Of a DNA stretch of 6,349 nucleotides, positions 5,625-6,349 are shown in pieces (positions within the stretch are counted from its first letter, which is position 1; each line of letters begins with the position of its first letter). The notes below the pieces were generated by a model. It was not told the DNA's origin and made no database searches. It saw only the letters and a list, made by a program, of their open reading frames with translations. Made by a program: the position numbers and the translations under genes. Origin of the DNA: Solobacterium sp. (GTDB taxonomy: Bacteria > Bacillota_I > Bacilli_A > Erysipelotrichales > Erysipelotrichaceae); contig JAFWJP010000292.1 in assembly GCA_017514645.1 (NCBI GenBank), positions 1 to 6,349 of the forward strand. Reading direction: 5' to 3'.

Positions 5625-6349
5625 TTACCTCCCTGTGACCAGTCTCAGAATATCCTGGAATGTAACATACAGCATCAGTGTGATCAGCAGTGCCCAGCAG
5701 GCAGCGATGATGATCATCCTGGCCCTTTCACTCAGTTTCCTTCCGGCAATCGCCTCCACAACGTTCAGAACGATCTGTCCGCCGTCCAGTACCGGAAGCG
5801 GCAGAAGATTGAAGATTCCGACGTTCAGGGACAGTTCCGCCATCAGGAACAGATAGCTCAGAATTCCGTAGGACGCGTATTCTTCCGTCGCATTGTAGAT
5901 GCCGACAGGACCGCTCAGCTGATTCAGACCGCGGCCCCTCAGCAGACGGCCAAGCGTCCTGCCCATCAGCCGGCAGACCATGCGCATGTCCTCCAGTCCG
6001 TATTTCCAGCAGTTGAGGACATTCACATCCTCGACCTTCCTGTCCTGGGATGTGATGCCGATGACATAGCGCTGTTCTTCCTCAAGCCAGTCCGGAATCA
6101 CGGTATAGGTCTGCCGGGTTCCGTCCCGCTCGGCAACGATCGTCAGTTCACTGCCTTCGTTCTCCGTCAGGAATACCTGAATATCCGTATAGGATTCCGG
6201 TACCATGGTGCTGTCTCCGGCGGAAAGGGACAGGATCCGGTCACCTTCCTTGAGACCCGCACGTTCCGCGGGAAGTCCCTCCATCAGTGAACCGATGACC
6301 GGCTCCGGTGATTTTACATAATAACCGTACCCGAGATTCACCAGGGAAA
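5625..6349 (-). CDS. rseP: RIP site-2 metalloprotease, C-terminal part (5' end outside window)
   Basis: The frame enters from the right edge with two bases of a split codon, then reads 241 residues to TAA at 5627-5625. The GTG at 6341 is an internal Val, not a start; the preceding codons (S-L) are also open and the N-terminal third of the family is missing. Visible parts are a PDZ domain (PVIGSLMEGLPAERAGLKEG, then DRILS, near the start), a linker, LSGPVGIYNATEEYAS, a membrane segment running into NLLPLPVLDGG (the conserved LDG zinc-ligand motif of site-2 proteases) and a last membrane helix (IIIAACWALLITLMLYV). The zinc-binding HExxH helix lies outside the window. RseP/RasP cuts membrane-spanning segments of anti-sigma factors, signal peptide remnants and other single-pass proteins after a first cleavage outside the membrane. 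The gene usually sits beside dxr, cdsA and proS; here galE follows. The RBS of galE overlaps its last codons. Confidence 0.96.
   Translation of the reverse strand, partial: SLVNLGYGYYVKSPEPVIGSLMEGLPAERAGLKEGDRILSLSAGDSTMVPESYTDIQVFLTENEGSELTIVAERDGTRQTYTVIPDWLEEEQRYVIGITSQDRKVEDVNVLNCWKYGLEDMRMVCRLMGRTLGRLLRGRGLNQLSGPVGIYNATEEYASYGILSYLFLMAELSLNVGIFNLLPLPVLDGGQIVLNVVEAIAGRKLSERARMIIIAACWALLITLMLYVTFQDILRLVTGR
5628..5633 (-). promoter_or_regulatory. Ribosome binding site of galE inside the rseP end
   Basis: GGGAGG lies 8 bases before the galE ATG (5619-5617) and is made of the last two sense codons of rseP (GGG AGG), just before its TAA. This is the usual arrangement for translational coupling inside an operon and fixes the galE start. 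Confidence 0.85.

Noticed and set aside
4441..5856. A plus-strand open frame of 471 codons opposite galE
   Set aside because: It lies antisense to a complete GalE with all catalytic motifs and extends over the rseP end; the translation is rich in Arg, Ile, His and Gln and has no recognisable domain, as expected for a frame mirrored from a coding strand.
6339..6341. GTG at 6341 as the start of a short 238-residue membrane protein
   Set aside because: The frame stays open to the window edge and the protein begins inside a PDZ-containing RseP, so this is an internal Val codon.

Overview
The window is a compact, single-direction gene cluster. Every supported gene lies on the minus strand, so transcription runs from the right edge (6349) to the left edge (1), and the gaps between genes are only 5, 6, 13 and 26 bases. 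The base composition is moderate (about half G+C by eye). Strong Shine-Dalgarno sequences (GGGAGG, AGAGGAG, GAGG) and a RasP-type site-2 protease suggest a Bacillota genome. The secreted glucosaminidase architecture and the macrodomain type would fit an Erysipelotrichia-like or related gut Firmicute. That placement is an inference from gene style, not a measurement.

Layout in transcription order: (1) 6349-5625, the C-terminal part of an RseP/RasP intramembrane metalloprotease, whose start and HExxH site lie outside the window. (2) 5619-4606, a complete UDP-glucose 4-epimerase (galE). (3) 4599-4051, a single-pass membrane-anchored protein with one extracytoplasmic beta module. It ends at an in-frame TGA. 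(4) 4050-3604, the same reading frame continuing with a second, similar module and no good start of its own, so items 3 and 4 look like one 331-residue protein split by a stop codon. (5) 3590-531, a 1019-residue exported glucosaminidase (cell-wall hydrolase) with SH3-like segments, three related beta modules and a small Cys-rich EGF-like insert. (6) 504-1, the N-terminal 168 residues of a macrodomain (ADP-ribose-binding) protein running off the left edge. No stretch over 300 bases lacks a gene.

As a set, the middle genes point to the cell envelope: a membrane protease, a nucleotide-sugar epimerase feeding surface glycans, an anchored surface protein and a secreted peptidoglycan hydrolase. The macrodomain protein is the odd member; it is cytoplasmic and separated by a short hairpin that overlaps the hydrolase stop codon. 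The points most worth a second look are the TGA that falls exactly between two tandem modules, and the EGF-like motif and triplicated modules in the hydrolase. I found no tRNA, rRNA, CRISPR array, transposase or attachment site.
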